Positions 8,499 through 17,427 of a stretch of DNA of 64,000 nt are shown piece by piece. Below the pieces are notes generated by a model. That model had not been told where the DNA came from. It saw only the letters and a program-made list of their open reading frames with translations, and did not search any database. The stretch is taken from NCBI GenBank assembly GCA_002305165.1, contig DBQI01000015.1, forward strand, positions 56,170 to 120,169, written 5' to 3'. How positions within the stretch are numbered: the stretch's first letter is position 1; every line of letters begins with the position of its first letter. This DNA is from Armatimonadetes bacterium UBA1398 (GTDB lineage Bacteria > Armatimonadota > Zipacnadia > UBA1398). A program made the translations under genes and the position numbers.

Positions 8499-10436
8499 CT
8501 ACTCGCCCGCGCTGTTTCCAGGGCCATCCATCGGGTCCGCGTCCACAGGTGCGTCGTCGGATCGCTCCACTGGCGGCGGGGAAGCCTCCGAGCCGCCGGG
8601 GGCAGCCTCGCGGATCCACTCGTCATCGAAGGGATCCTCCGCCGGCGGCCACGCCGACGGGGCGGCGGGCGATGGCCGATGGTTGCGACTCCAGCGCGCG
8701 GGCCAGGGGCGCCCACCTCCGCCCGGGTCGGCGCCCCAACGCGTCTCTATAACCGCTCCCAGTTCGACGAGCCACAGACCGAGCATCGCGATGGAGACGA
8801 GGGTCCCGACGACGGGCAGGCTGGTTCCCACCCACTTCACGAGCCCGATGGCGAGCGCTCCCGCCGCCACTTCGCCGACCAGGGTTGCGGCTGACAGCTT
8901 GGTCTTGCGCAGCACGGCATTGCCCACCAATGCGGCTATGCCGGCGGCGCCGATGATGTGCGCGAGCCAAAGGATGGTGAACATGAGGGGAACCGCCAGC
9001 AGAGCGCCGATGAGACACGTTATCAGACTGAAGACCAGGGTGACGAGGGCAGCGACGCCCACGCCCAGCAGCCCTGTGCCGAGGCAACGACCCAGATTCC
9101 AGCGAGCGAAACTGCTGATGCTCTCCACCCGCTCCGGCCACGCCCCTGTCACCAGGAGCACGAGCCCAAAGCTGAGCAGGAGCATTACGAGGCCACTTAC
9201 GAACTCCGAGATCACCCCACGGGCCCCCCCAATGGCCGGGTGACTACGCACCGTCACCTTTCCGGGGCTGAAGGGATCGACCGTGCCCTCCGTCGCCTGA
9301 ACGCCGGGCACGTCGATCCGTCCACCGAAAACGACCCTTTCACCGTCGATCCGCGCACCCTCGGCGCCCTTGATCTCTCCGCCCATCACCACGGCGTCGC
9401 CACGTACGACGGCCTTGGGACCGAGGCTGGCCCTCCCTCCCATGATGACCAGGTCGCCAGCGACCTCGCCATCTATGATCGCCTCGCCACCCCAGATGAC
9501 GACATCGCCTGCGCGCGCGCCTTCCTCGAGAGTCGCCCGGCCCCCGAAGACCATGACCTGCTCGACCTCTTCGCCACTAGAGATGGTGGCCGAGCTTCCC
9601 ATGATCGGGGCGAGGGAGCGTTGCCGGTAGGACCCGTCGGCAGCTGGCTCGACGGCGGGCGACTCGGACTCGGAGGTTCCTTCCGTGGCTTCGGCCGTGG
9701 GCGGCAACGCTTCCGACTCAGCCCCCTTGGCGCTGGCTAACGGCGGCGCACTGCCCGCGTGTACGGGCCTCGGAAGCCGCAGCTTTGCCCCCCGGACCAC
9801 CGCTCCGGGCTCGATCCGGAGCGGCTCCGCGGCCTCAGAGGTCACCTGCAGGATGCCTCCGCGCACCTCTGCCGAGTCGGTCAGTGTGACGCTGGACCCC
9901 AGGGCTAGGATGGAGCCCTCAACCACGCCCTCCACAACCACGTCTCCCCACGTGACGACGAGGTCGCCTTTCACCACGGCATCCGGCTCTACCGTGTAGT
10001 TCACGGCCTCGCGGTAGACCGACCCCGGCTCTGGGGTGACCTCTCCGTTGACGCCGTAGAACGCCTTCACCGCGCTAGCGAGCCACTCGCCCGGCAACTC
10101 CAACACGTCGCCCCGCGCACGTGCCCCGCCGTCGCGCACGAAAGCCCCTCCGACAACCGCCACAGGGCCACCAACCTCGACGCCCTCGGCGAGAGTCAGC
10201 GTGCCGCCCAGCACCGCGACACCGCCCTCGGCATCCTCGGTGAGCCGGACATCGCCATTGGCCACCGCGAGGGCCACGGGGCCCTCTTCCTGCTCGAAGA
10301 CCCCGGGAGCGAGAAGAGCACTCCGGTTGCTGGACGTGATCTCCACGGCCCAGGCGCTCGCCGCAGGCAGACTCAGAGCGATCAGAGCGACCCCAGCGAT
10401 GAGTGTGAGTGGACTGCGCGTGCTACGGCGATTCAT
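8499..10436 (-). CDS. Bactofilin-like polymer-forming membrane protein
   Basis: ATG 10436 (GAGGAG 9 nt upstream) is preferred to the GTG two codons earlier. The 645-residue product has a signal peptide (residues 1-30 ending ASAWA), then two blocks of right-handed beta-helix-like repeats of the form GD-VV-GG-A-V-G (about 45-210 and 275-375) as in bactofilin-type proteins. They are separated by a Pro/Ala/Glu linker and followed by four or five transmembrane helices (about 415-575) and a Pro-rich cytoplasmic tail. The start overlaps the anti-sigma gene by 14 nt. The likely role is an envelope scaffold or stress-related structure, placed under the sigma/anti-sigma pair by operon position. Confidence 0.8.
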   Translation of the reverse strand: MNRRSTRSPLTLIAGVALIALSLPAASAWAVEITSSNRSALLAPGVFEQEEGPVALAVANGDVRLTEDAEGGVAVLGGTLTLAEGVEVGGPVAVVGGAFVRDGGARARGDVLELPGEWLASAVKAFYGVNGEVTPEPGSVYREAVNYTVEPDAVVKGDLVVTWGDVVVEGVVEGSILALGSSVTLTDSAEVRGGILQVTSEAAEPLRIEPGAVVRGAKLRLPRPVHAGSAPPLASAKGAESEALPPTAEATEGTSESESPAVEPAADGSYRQRSLAPIMGSSATISSGEEVEQVMVFGGRATLEEGARAGDVVIWGGEAIIDGEVAGDLVIMGGRASLGPKAVVRGDAVVMGGEIKGAEGARIDGERVVFGGRIDVPGVQATEGTVDPFSPGKVTVRSHPAIGGARGVISEFVSGLVMLLLSFGLVLLVTGAWPERVESISSFARWNLGRCLGTGLLGVGVAALVTLVFSLITCLIGALLAVPLMFTILWLAHIIGAAGIAALVGNAVLRKTKLSAATLVGEVAAGALAIGLVKWVGTSLPVVGTLVSIAMLGLWLVELGAVIETRWGADPGGGGRPWPARWSRNHRPSPAAPSAWPPAEDPFDDEWIREAAPGGSEASPPPVERSDDAPVDADPMDGPGNSAGE

Positions 10437-10962
10437 GATCACCCGCTCCTCGTCGTGCGGCGATGCGGTAGGCGCAGAGCTTGCCCACGGCGGCCGTTCC
10501 CAGGAGAACGACCGTCATGACCCCGGCCCACACGAAAGCGAGCAGAACATATCCAGGGAAGCCAATTCCCACGCTGTCACGGGCGTCGAATACCAGCGAG
10601 AGGCTGGCTTCGCTTACCGCAGCGAAGAGCGTCACCGCGGCACCGCCGAGCCCCATCGACCAGCCGATTCCTATGCCCACTAGAGCGGCGAGTACCATGG
10701 CGCAGGCCGCCATGAGCGTAGCGACGCGGTGGGACCTCTCCGCCGCGGTATCGGCGGCAAGGGCTGCCATGACGCTCCTCGTGATCCGTTCGGGAACGGG
10801 AGGACTCGCCACTGAGGCGAGGTCAGCGACGGTACGACGCAGGGCTTCCCAGCGCCGGACGCAGGCCTCGCAACCTGCCATGTGGCTCTCTAGTCGCGGT
10901 GACTCGTTGAGGTCTCCGTCGAGGATCGCGTCCATGAGCCGTTCGGCCTCAGAGCACTTCAC
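10423..10962 (-). CDS. Zinc-finger (ZAS) anti-sigma factor, membrane-anchored
   Basis: GTG 10962 overlaps the sigma factor stop by 4 nt (GTGA), which fixes the start. The 179-residue product opens with a cytoplasmic domain holding an HxxxCxxC motif (HMAGCEAC, about residues 24-31), the zinc signature of ZAS anti-sigma factors. A helical linker follows and then two or three membrane helices (about 85-110 and 140-165). By family knowledge it sequesters the ECF sigma factor encoded immediately upstream until an envelope signal releases it. The 3' end overlaps the bactofilin-like gene. Confidence 0.88.
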   Translation of the reverse strand: MKCSEAERLMDAILDGDLNESPRLESHMAGCEACVRRWEALRRTVADLASVASPPVPERITRSVMAALAADTAAERSHRVATLMAACAMVLAALVGIGIGWSMGLGGAAVTLFAAVSEASLSLVFDARDSVGIGFPGYVLLAFVWAGVMTVVLLGTAAVGKLCAYRIAARRGAGDHESP

Positions 10963-11528
10963 TGCAGTTCCTCCTCTCGAAGGTGGCCCAGCAGTTGGGC
11001 AAGGCGATTGCGCCCACGGTGGGCGTGTACCTTCGCCGAGTTGACCGTGCACCCCATGATCTGGGCGATCTCCGAGAAGGGCATGTCCTCGATGTGCTTC
11101 AGGATCACCGCCACCCGCTGCCTCTCGGGGAGCCGCTGAATGGCCGCCCGAACGGCCTGGCCGACGGCCGCCGCCTCCAGCGCGCGCTCCGTACGCTCCT
11201 CGCTGGCCGGATCGAAGCCTTGGTCTGCGCTCATCTGATCGAGGGACCGTTCCGGTCTGGCCCGTCGGTGGGCGTCCACGCGAAGTCGAGAGGCGATGGT
11301 GAGCAGCCAGGTTGGGAACTTCGCCCGTGAGCTGTCGTAGTTCGCCAGGTTCCGGTAGGCCTTCAGGAAGGTCTCTTGGGTCAGATCCTCGGCCATGTCC
11401 CTGTCCCCCACGGCGTGAAGCATCACGGAGTAGACTCGGCTTCGGTGCCGGTCGACGAGGTGCGCGAAGCACTCTCGGTGACCCGAGAGAACCCCGCTCA
11501 CCAGCTCGGCGTCGCTCCGCGCGCTCAC
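10959..11528 (-). CDS. ECF-type RNA polymerase sigma factor (RpoE-like)
   Basis: This 189-residue protein starts at GTG 11528 behind GGAGGGTGCC. Region 2 is clear (HRSRVYSVML, then DLTQETFLKAYRN) and region 4 has a good helix-turn-helix (QRVAVILKHIEDMPFSEIAQIMG, then NSAKVHAHRGRNRL). Length and layout are typical for ECF factors of the RpoE/SigW kind. It heads a three-gene unit with its anti-sigma factor and a bactofilin-like protein. An ECF-type promoter lies 27-52 nt upstream of the start codon, which suggests autoregulation. Confidence 0.93.
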   Translation of the reverse strand: MSARSDAELVSGVLSGHRECFAHLVDRHRSRVYSVMLHAVGDRDMAEDLTQETFLKAYRNLANYDSSRAKFPTWLLTIASRLRVDAHRRARPERSLDQMSADQGFDPASEERTERALEAAAVGQAVRAAIQRLPERQRVAVILKHIEDMPFSEIAQIMGCTVNSAKVHAHRGRNRLAQLLGHLREEELQ

Positions 11529-11554
11529 GGCACCCTCCGGTCATTCAGTGGGGA

Positions 11555-11580
11555 TACGGCATCGGGGGCGGCAGGTTACA
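11555..11580 (-). promoter_or_regulatory. Candidate ECF-dependent autoregulatory promoter
   Basis: On the minus strand TGTAAC (11580-11575) and CGTA (11558-11555) are separated by exactly 16 nt. This is the known spacing and close to the consensus of SigW/SigM-class ECF promoters. Transcription would start near 11548, about 20 nt before the sigma factor GTG and just upstream of its ribosome site. Confidence 0.5.
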
Positions 11581-11648
11581 GGTATGTTGGTTGCTCTGGC
11601 TCAGGCGCCAGCGTCCGGTGCTTCGGTTGGGGGCGAATGGGCGTCGGC

Positions 11649-12716
11649 TCAGCCAGCCTGCGAGAGCTGCCTCACGCGCTCAATCGTGGCCTCGTCAACG
11701 GCTCGCTCGAAGCTGCGGAACCCCGCGAGCTCGAACCCATGCTTAGCCGCGAGCTCGCGGATCTCGCGGACCTTGTCCAGAGAGAGGGTCCTGCCCAAGG
11801 TGTAGTCCTCGAAGCGCCCCTCCAGGGCAAGAATCATCGTCTCGGACATGCAAGCGTAAGCGGTTTTGGGCGGGAAGCCGAAGTTCAGTCCGAAATCCAC
11901 ATCGCCCGGCACGCGCACGACGCCGCCCTCGATGACGAGCACGTCGGGCCGTTCCTTGGCGACCTGCGCCGAAACATCGCGAGGGCGCGCGACATCACAC
12001 ACGACCGCCCCGCGCTTCAAGTGGTGGGGTTGAACGATCGCGGATACGGCGCTGGTCACCGTCACTACCAGGTCGACCTCAGGCAGCGTGGCGTTCACAT
12101 CGGTGCTCAGATCAATCGGCGTGCCACACTGGATCTCACCCGCCACCTGCTCGATACGCGCCGGGTCCAGATCGATGAGAGTCAGGCGCCCCACATCGGG
12201 CGCCAGGAGTTTGGCGATCGCCGCGCCGATGGAGCCGCCAGCGCCGATCACGGCAGCCGGGACGGAGGATGGCTCCTTGCCCAGTAGGCGACAGGCCTTG
12301 AGTGCGCCCTCCAATGCCGTGGCCACGGTGTAGGTGTTGCCCGTGGTGACGGCGATGTCGAGCCGGTCGGCGATGGTGACGCCGGCGTCGCCCACGACCG
12401 AGGTGAAAGCTCCGAGACCGACGATCTTCGCGCCCTCAGCCTCGGCGATGCGCCCGCACTTCACGATGGTGTCGATGTTCCGCTTCGCGTCACCGTGAAT
12501 CAGCATCTCCGACGTCAGGGGGCAGGCGATGAAGAGGCCCTCCAACTCCTTGCCCGTCTTGCTGCGTATGCCCCGTATGTCGCTTGCCTTCGTTGCCCCG
12601 TAGAGCTTCAGTCCCAGCTTGGACACGAACGTCGGGAGTCGACGGAGGATCGGGAACTTCAGCGCGAGGTCCTCAAAGCCGAGGGGGTGGATGATGAATG
12701 CGAATCTGTCAACCAA
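11649..12716 (-). CDS. Long-chain acyl-ACP reductase (AAR)-like NAD(P)-dependent oxidoreductase
   Basis: This 355-residue protein has a TTG start at 12716 with AGGAAG about 10 nt upstream. It has a Rossmann glycine loop (GAGGSIG, residues 158-164) preceded by a GAFTSVV segment and TTGNTYT (124-130). These, and the later YACMSETMILALEG, resemble by eye cyanobacterial acyl-ACP reductase, whose matching segments are GGFSSIV, TTGNTHT and a Cys-containing FAEAILLEFEG; Cys289 would be the thioester cysteine. Automated annotation often calls such proteins shikimate dehydrogenase. It lies just after plsC, which also fits acyl-chain chemistry. An aldehyde-forming activity is inference. Confidence 0.65.
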   Translation of the reverse strand: MVDRFAFIIHPLGFEDLALKFPILRRLPTFVSKLGLKLYGATKASDIRGIRSKTGKELEGLFIACPLTSEMLIHGDAKRNIDTIVKCGRIAEAEGAKIVGLGAFTSVVGDAGVTIADRLDIAVTTGNTYTVATALEGALKACRLLGKEPSSVPAAVIGAGGSIGAAIAKLLAPDVGRLTLIDLDPARIEQVAGEIQCGTPIDLSTDVNATLPEVDLVVTVTSAVSAIVQPHHLKRGAVVCDVARPRDVSAQVAKERPDVLVIEGGVVRVPGDVDFGLNFGFPPKTAYACMSETMILALEGRFEDYTLGRTLSLDKVREIRELAAKHGFELAGFRSFERAVDEATIERVRQLSQAG

Positions 12717-12758
12717 CAGGGTCAGCTTCCTAACCTGTAGCGTTGTGCCAGCCTAGCG

Positions 12759-13520
12759 TCAGTCCGGCTCTTCGTCCACGTTCTTCGGCTTCCAGTCCGG
12801 CCCAGTACCCTCGGGCCAGACCTCCGACGGCGTCCCCGCGACACCAGGATGGGGGAGGCCGGTGAGCGCCACAATACCACCCATGATGGCGTAAGCCGCA
12901 TCCGCGAGAGCCGTCTTGTCGCGTCTGCCCTGGCCCAGCATCGGCAGGTCAACCGGCGGACCGAAGCGGACCTCGGCACGTCGTGGCCGTAGGAACAGCG
13001 CCCCCCGAGGAAGCACCCGAGATGTGCCGATGACGCCCACGGGGATCACCGGCGCCCCCGACAACGCCGCCAGGTAGGCGGCCCCGAGCTCCGACGGAAG
13101 GTGGGCCACGTCGCTTGGAGAGCGAGTGCCCTCAGGGAAGACTAGCACGGGGTGCCCCGCGCGCAACAGGTCCGCGGCCATCCGAATCGCTTTTCGGTCC
13201 GCCACCCCGCGCTTGACGGGAAAAGCTCCCACAGCCGAGATGATGGGCCCGAAAACCGGTATTCGGAACAGCCCTGAGTGCGCCATGTAGCAGAGCCGAC
13301 GGCGACCAAGGATGGATCCGCCGATCACCGGCGGGTCGATGTAGCTTGTATGGTTCGCCGCGAGGAGGAAGGCGCCCTCAGTGGGGATTCGCTCCACCCC
13401 GGTGACCGTGAGCCGCCCAGGAAAGAAGATAGCTCGACCCAGTGAGCCGCCGATCCAGTACAGCGCGCTACGCCACCAGTTCCATCTGCCAACGGCCGGC
13501 ATCTCCGGAGCCCTAGCCAT
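12759..13520 (-). CDS. plsC: 1-acyl-sn-glycerol-3-phosphate acyltransferase
   Basis: This 253-residue protein shows the PlsC acyltransferase signature: NHTSYID at residues 56-62 (HX4D catalytic motif) and FPEGTRS near 125-131 for phosphate binding. A hydrophobic N-terminal segment (about 18-35) probably associates it with the membrane. It transfers an acyl chain to lysophosphatidic acid in phospholipid synthesis. The ATG at 13520 overlaps the cmk stop by 8 nt, and the cmk-plsC order is common in bacteria. The last 25 residues are a charged tail without known role. Confidence 0.88.
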   Translation of the reverse strand: MARAPEMPAVGRWNWWRSALYWIGGSLGRAIFFPGRLTVTGVERIPTEGAFLLAANHTSYIDPPVIGGSILGRRRLCYMAHSGLFRIPVFGPIISAVGAFPVKRGVADRKAIRMAADLLRAGHPVLVFPEGTRSPSDVAHLPSELGAAYLAALSGAPVIPVGVIGTSRVLPRGALFLRPRRAEVRFGPPVDLPMLGQGRRDKTALADAAYAIMGGIVALTGLPHPGVAGTPSEVWPEGTGPDWKPKNVDEEPD

Positions 13521-14214
13521 CTGACGCCTCCCCCTGGCGTTGGCGCACCAAAACCACTACGGTTTCCACCACTTGCTCGATGGTCAAATCGTCGGTGTCT
13601 ATGATCACCGCATCATCGGCCGCCGCCATCGGCGCGGTACCCCTGGTGGCATCCCGCTCGTCCCTCTCCGCGATGCTACGCTCAAGCTCCTCCCGAGAGG
13701 GCACATCGAGGCCACGCTCCCGGAGGTCCCTCGCGCGGCGGCGCGCGCGTTCCTCGATGGAGGCTCGCAGGTACACCTTCACCTCAGCGTCGGGGAAGAC
13801 GTTCGTCTGGATGTCCCGCCCCTCCATGACGACCCCCCCGCACTGGCCCATCTCCCGCTGCCGCGCCACCATCTGCTCGCGCACCCGCGGATGTGCGCTC
13901 ACCCGGCTTGCCGCGTCGCTGACCTCGTGCTCCCGTATAGCCCGGCTCACGTCGACTCCGTCCATGAGCGTGAGCTGTCCGCCGTTGTCTGCCGGCGCGA
14001 ACTCAATACCGATCCCTGCGGCAATCTCGGATGCCGCCTGCTCATCCTCGATCTCAACGCCGCGGCGAATGCACCCTAGCGCCACGGCTCGGTACATGGC
14101 CCCCGTGTCAACGTAGACGTAGCCGAGGCGCTCGGATACGGCCTTGGCGACGGTCGACTTACCCGCTCCCGCCGGCCCGTCGATGGCCACTATCGGGCGC
14201 TGCTGCGCGCTCAA
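13513..14214 (-). CDS. cmk: Cytidylate kinase
   Basis: The start is TTG 14214, overlapping the aroA stop by 4 nt (TTGA) with GGAGG upstream; this gives 233 residues, the normal Cmk length. An ATG further upstream would add 25 out-of-family residues inside aroA. The P-loop GPAGAGKST is near residue 13, followed by VDTGAMYRA and the CMP-binding region (GRDIQTNVFPDAEVKVYL). The enzyme phosphorylates CMP and dCMP. Its position between aroA and plsC is a known conserved arrangement. Confidence 0.92.
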   Translation of the reverse strand: MSAQQRPIVAIDGPAGAGKSTVAKAVSERLGYVYVDTGAMYRAVALGCIRRGVEIEDEQAASEIAAGIGIEFAPADNGGQLTLMDGVDVSRAIREHEVSDAASRVSAHPRVREQMVARQREMGQCGGVVMEGRDIQTNVFPDAEVKVYLRASIEERARRRARDLRERGLDVPSREELERSIAERDERDATRGTAPMAAADDAVIIDTDDLTIEQVVETVVVLVRQRQGEASDG

Positions 14215-15515
14215 TCGTCGGCCTCCTCCACGTCCGCTCCAAGGGAGCAGAGCCCCTCCACGAATCCTGGGAATGAGGTGGCAATACACGCCGCATCCCG
14301 GATCCGGCTCTCACCGGAGACCGCTAGTCCGGCGATGACGCCAGTCATGGCGATGCGGTGGTCTCCTCCGCTGTCCACCATCGCCGGGCCAAGGCGACCG
14401 GGATACACGACAAGCCCGTCGTCCTCGACCTCCACCCGGGCTCCGAAGCTCGCCAGGAGCCGGGCAGTCGAGGCGATCCGATCGCTCTCCTTCACTCGCA
14501 ACTCGACAGCGTCCTGAATCCGCGTAGGGCCATCGGCAAAGCACGCGGCTAGCGCGGCTACGGGCAGTTCGTCGATTGCCCTCGGGACTAGATCGCCGCC
14601 AATGCGCACGCCTCTCAGCGCGCTTTCCTCGGACTGCAGGTCAGCCACCGACTCGGCGTCCTCCTGGGCGATGGGGCCCTGCCTGATGGGCGCGCCCATC
14701 TCTGCCAGGATGTCGAGGAATCCGGTGCGAGTAGGGTTCACTCCAACTGCCTGAACGGTGATCGACGACCCGGACACCACCATTCCGGCAACCAGGTAGA
14801 AGGCAGCTGACGAGATGTCCCCTGGCACGCGCACGGCTCGCCCCTGGAGCTTCCCGGGCCCGAGTACCGACACCGTCAATCCGTTCCGCTCGACCACGGC
14901 GCCGAAGCCCTCGAGCATGCGCTCGGTATGATCCCTGGAGGGTCTTGGCTCGGTTACGCTCGTCACCCCGTGGCACCGCAGTCCCGCGAAGAGCACGCAG
15001 GACTTCACCTGAGCGCTGGCCACGGGCGACGTGTAGCTGATGGGCCGCAGGTCCCCACCGCGAACCGTCACAGGAGGCAGACAGCGGTCGCCGGCGCCGG
15101 AGACCCTCGCGCCCATCGACCGCAGCGGGATCGCGATGCGATCCATGGGGCGCCGGCGGATAGAGGCGTCACCGTCGAGGGTGGCCTCCACCGGGTACCC
15201 GGCGACCAGGCCGGCGAGCAGCCGCAAGAGCGTGCCTGAGTTCCCCACGCAGAGAGGGCCCCGGGGCGTGGAAAGCCCCTCCTCGTCGATCCCATGGATG
15301 ACGACCTCATGCCCGTTGTCGTCTACTGCCACGCCCAGCGCCCGCAGAGCTTCGAGGGTGGCGAGGCAGTCCTCGCCCCGCAGGAACCCGGTGATCCGCG
15401 TGACGCCCTCGGCCACGGCCCCCAATAGCGCGGCTCGGTGGGAGATCGACTTATCCCCAGGCACCGAGACACAGCCGCGAAGCGGACGGCCTCCGCGGAC
15501 GATGAGCGTCTTCAT
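14211..15515 (-). CDS. aroA: 3-phosphoshikimate 1-carboxyvinyltransferase (EPSP synthase)
   Basis: This 434-residue protein has the classic N-terminal PGDKSISHRA (residues 19-28) and LCVGNSGTLLRL, with SAQVKSCVLFAGL in the middle and RVKESDRI near residue 340. These are substrate-binding motifs of EPSP synthase. It joins shikimate-3-phosphate and PEP in the chorismate pathway. The ATG at 15515 overlaps the tyrA stop by 4 nt (ATGA), so it is translationally coupled with the aromatic cluster. Sequence variants at the PGDKS loop do not show anything unusual. Confidence 0.95.
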   Translation of the reverse strand: MKTLIVRGGRPLRGCVSVPGDKSISHRAALLGAVAEGVTRITGFLRGEDCLATLEALRALGVAVDDNGHEVVIHGIDEEGLSTPRGPLCVGNSGTLLRLLAGLVAGYPVEATLDGDASIRRRPMDRIAIPLRSMGARVSGAGDRCLPPVTVRGGDLRPISYTSPVASAQVKSCVLFAGLRCHGVTSVTEPRPSRDHTERMLEGFGAVVERNGLTVSVLGPGKLQGRAVRVPGDISSAAFYLVAGMVVSGSSITVQAVGVNPTRTGFLDILAEMGAPIRQGPIAQEDAESVADLQSEESALRGVRIGGDLVPRAIDELPVAALAACFADGPTRIQDAVELRVKESDRIASTARLLASFGARVEVEDDGLVVYPGRLGPAMVDSGGDHRIAMTGVIAGLAVSGESRIRDAACIATSFPGFVEGLCSLGADVEEADD

Positions 15516-16372
15516 GCGTCATCCTCCGCGGCCGAGTCCAGCGCTCGTCGAAGCACGGCGGCATCGCGGAGCCACTCCTCGACGCGGGCCTCATCCCTAG
15601 CGGCGAGCGCATTGCGCAGAGCGTCCAGCTCGCCCTGCACCTGTTCGAGAGCATCGAGGACCGCAACGGCGTTCGCCAGGAGTATCTGCCGCCACATCGC
15701 GGCCTCGGAAGCCGCAACCCGAGTGGTGTCACGAAGACCAGCGCCATGGACCTCGACAGCGGCAGAGTCAGTCAGTACGGCGCGGGTCAGCGCCGCGGCC
15801 ACGGCGTGAGGGGCGTGACTGGCGGCCGCAACCGCTCGGTCGTGCTCCTCGGGCGGCATCACTCGCACCCGTGCCCCGAGCCCTTCCGCCAGATCCCGCA
15901 CCACACCCAAGGCGTCGTCGCTCGTGCTTGAGGTGGGCGTGAGCACATAGTTCGCGCCCTCAAAGAGGTCAGCCTTAGCGTGCTCCACGCCCGTCCTCTC
16001 GGAGCCCGCCATCGGGTGGCCACCAACGAACCGCCCGGGACGACTGAGGTTCGCCTCGGCGGCGGTCACCACCGGGACCTTCACCGAGGCGGCATCGGTC
16101 ACGACCGCGTCAGCTCCCACCGCTCCATCGACGAGGGGCATCATGCCCACTACAGCCTCGGGCGGCTGGCAGAGGATGACGAGATCCGCCTGTCGGCAGG
16201 CTTCGGCGACGTCTGCAGTAACCTCGTCGGCGGCTCCTCGCTGTAGCGCCGCATCGAGTGTTGCTTGTGTGCGCGCGCAGCCGATGACTCGGCTCGCCAT
16301 GCCGCGCTCCCTCAGTGCCAGTCCGTAGGAGCCGCCGATGAGGCCGACGCCCACGATCGTCACGGTTCCCAT
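15512..16372 (-). CDS. tyrA: Prephenate/arogenate dehydrogenase
   Basis: ATG 16372 opens directly on the Rossmann strand (TVTIVGVGLIGGSYG, residues 3-17), giving 286 residues, the usual TyrA length; upstream in-frame codons lie inside aroF. GGHPMAGSERTG (about 110-121) is the conserved TyrA motif, and HDRAVAAASHAPH supplies the catalytic-region histidines. It oxidatively decarboxylates prephenate or arogenate towards tyrosine. The start overlaps the aroF end by 13 nt and the stop overlaps aroA by 4 nt. Confidence 0.92.
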   Translation of the reverse strand: MGTVTIVGVGLIGGSYGLALRERGMASRVIGCARTQATLDAALQRGAADEVTADVAEACRQADLVILCQPPEAVVGMMPLVDGAVGADAVVTDAASVKVPVVTAAEANLSRPGRFVGGHPMAGSERTGVEHAKADLFEGANYVLTPTSSTSDDALGVVRDLAEGLGARVRVMPPEEHDRAVAAASHAPHAVAAALTRAVLTDSAAVEVHGAGLRDTTRVAASEAAMWRQILLANAVAVLDALEQVQGELDALRNALAARDEARVEEWLRDAAVLRRALDSAAEDDA

Positions 16373-17427
16373 AGGCCGCCCGGCGCCTTTCTGTCGCCGC
16401 TGCTGGGCAGGGGCTTGCCCACAACCTCCGCCAAGGGGCGAATCTGCTCCACGAGCTGCTCGAACGACTCGGGGGTGAGCGATTGGGCGCCATCCGACAG
16501 AGCCCGATCCGGCTGAGGATGGACCTCGATCAAGAGACCGTCGCTGCCCACGGCCACACCCGCCATGGAGAGCGGCAAGACCAGATCCCGTCGGCCTCCC
16601 GAATGGCTGGGATCTACGATGACCGGGAGATGCGTCAGTCGCTTGGCGACGGGCACGGCGGCTATGTCGAGGGTATTGCGCGTGCTCGACTCGAATGTTC
16701 GGATGCCGCGCTCGCATAGAATGATCTTCAAGTTTCCGGTGGCCGCGATGTACTCCGCTGCCTTGAGCCACTCGTCGATGGTCGCCGCTAACCCACGCTT
16801 CAGTAGCACCGGAGCGCCCGACTCGCCAGCCGCTCGGAGGAGATCGTAGTTCTGCATGTTGCGAGCGCCGATCTGGATGATGTCGGCCTTCTCGGCCACG
16901 GTCTCCACGTCCCGCACCGCGCGAGCCTCGGTGACTACCGGCAGTCCGGTCTCATCCCTCGCCGCCGCGAGCATGTCCAGCCCGGATTCGCCCAGGCCTT
17001 GGAAGTCGTAAGGCGAGGTCCGCGGCTTGAAGGCGCCGCCGCGCAACACCTGGGCGCCTGCCCGCCTTACTGCCCGAGCGCACTCCAAGGTCTGCTCGTA
17101 GCTTTCCACCGAGCAAGGGCCAGCACATACGACGAGATTCGGGCCGCCGAAGCGCGCCTCGCCGACCTCGACGACGCTGCGATCCGACCGGCTCTCGGCG
17201 GACACGAGCTTGTACGGCTTGAGAACGAAGATCACGCGCTCCACGCCGGCGAGGCTTTCGACCTGGTCGGCGAAGGTTTGCTTGCGGTCGTCGCCGGCGC
17301 CAATCACGCCGATCACGGTGCGGGCCTCGCCTTGGGAGAGATGGGCCGCATACCCCTCTTCGGCTATCCGTGCCTGCACGACCTCGATCTCGGCTGCGGT
17401 CGCCTGGGGCGCCATCACGACGATCAT
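16360..17427 (-). CDS. aroF: 3-deoxy-7-phosphoheptulonate synthase (DAHP synthase, type I beta)
   Basis: This 355-residue protein has an N-terminal ferredoxin-like/ACT-type regulatory region (residues 1-75) followed by the DAHP barrel. Visible motifs are AGPCSVES, GGAFKPRTSPYDFQG, KADIIQIGARNMQN and DPSHSGG. The layout matches the Thermotoga-type enzyme, in which the N-terminal domain gives feedback inhibition by aromatic amino acids. It performs the first step of the shikimate pathway. The ATG at 17427 overlaps the hisC stop by 4 nt. Confidence 0.94.
   Translation of the reverse strand: MIVVMAPQATAAEIEVVQARIAEEGYAAHLSQGEARTVIGVIGAGDDRKQTFADQVESLAGVERVIFVLKPYKLVSAESRSDRSVVEVGEARFGGPNLVVCAGPCSVESYEQTLECARAVRRAGAQVLRGGAFKPRTSPYDFQGLGESGLDMLAAARDETGLPVVTEARAVRDVETVAEKADIIQIGARNMQNYDLLRAAGESGAPVLLKRGLAATIDEWLKAAEYIAATGNLKIILCERGIRTFESSTRNTLDIAAVPVAKRLTHLPVIVDPSHSGGRRDLVLPLSMAGVAVGSDGLLIEVHPQPDRALSDGAQSLTPESFEQLVEQIRPLAEVVGKPLPSSGDRKAPGGLWEP

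Noticed and set aside
8958..9740. Open frame opposite the bactofilin-like gene
   Set aside because: It is an antisense shadow; the minus strand carries the signal peptide, repeats and membrane helices.
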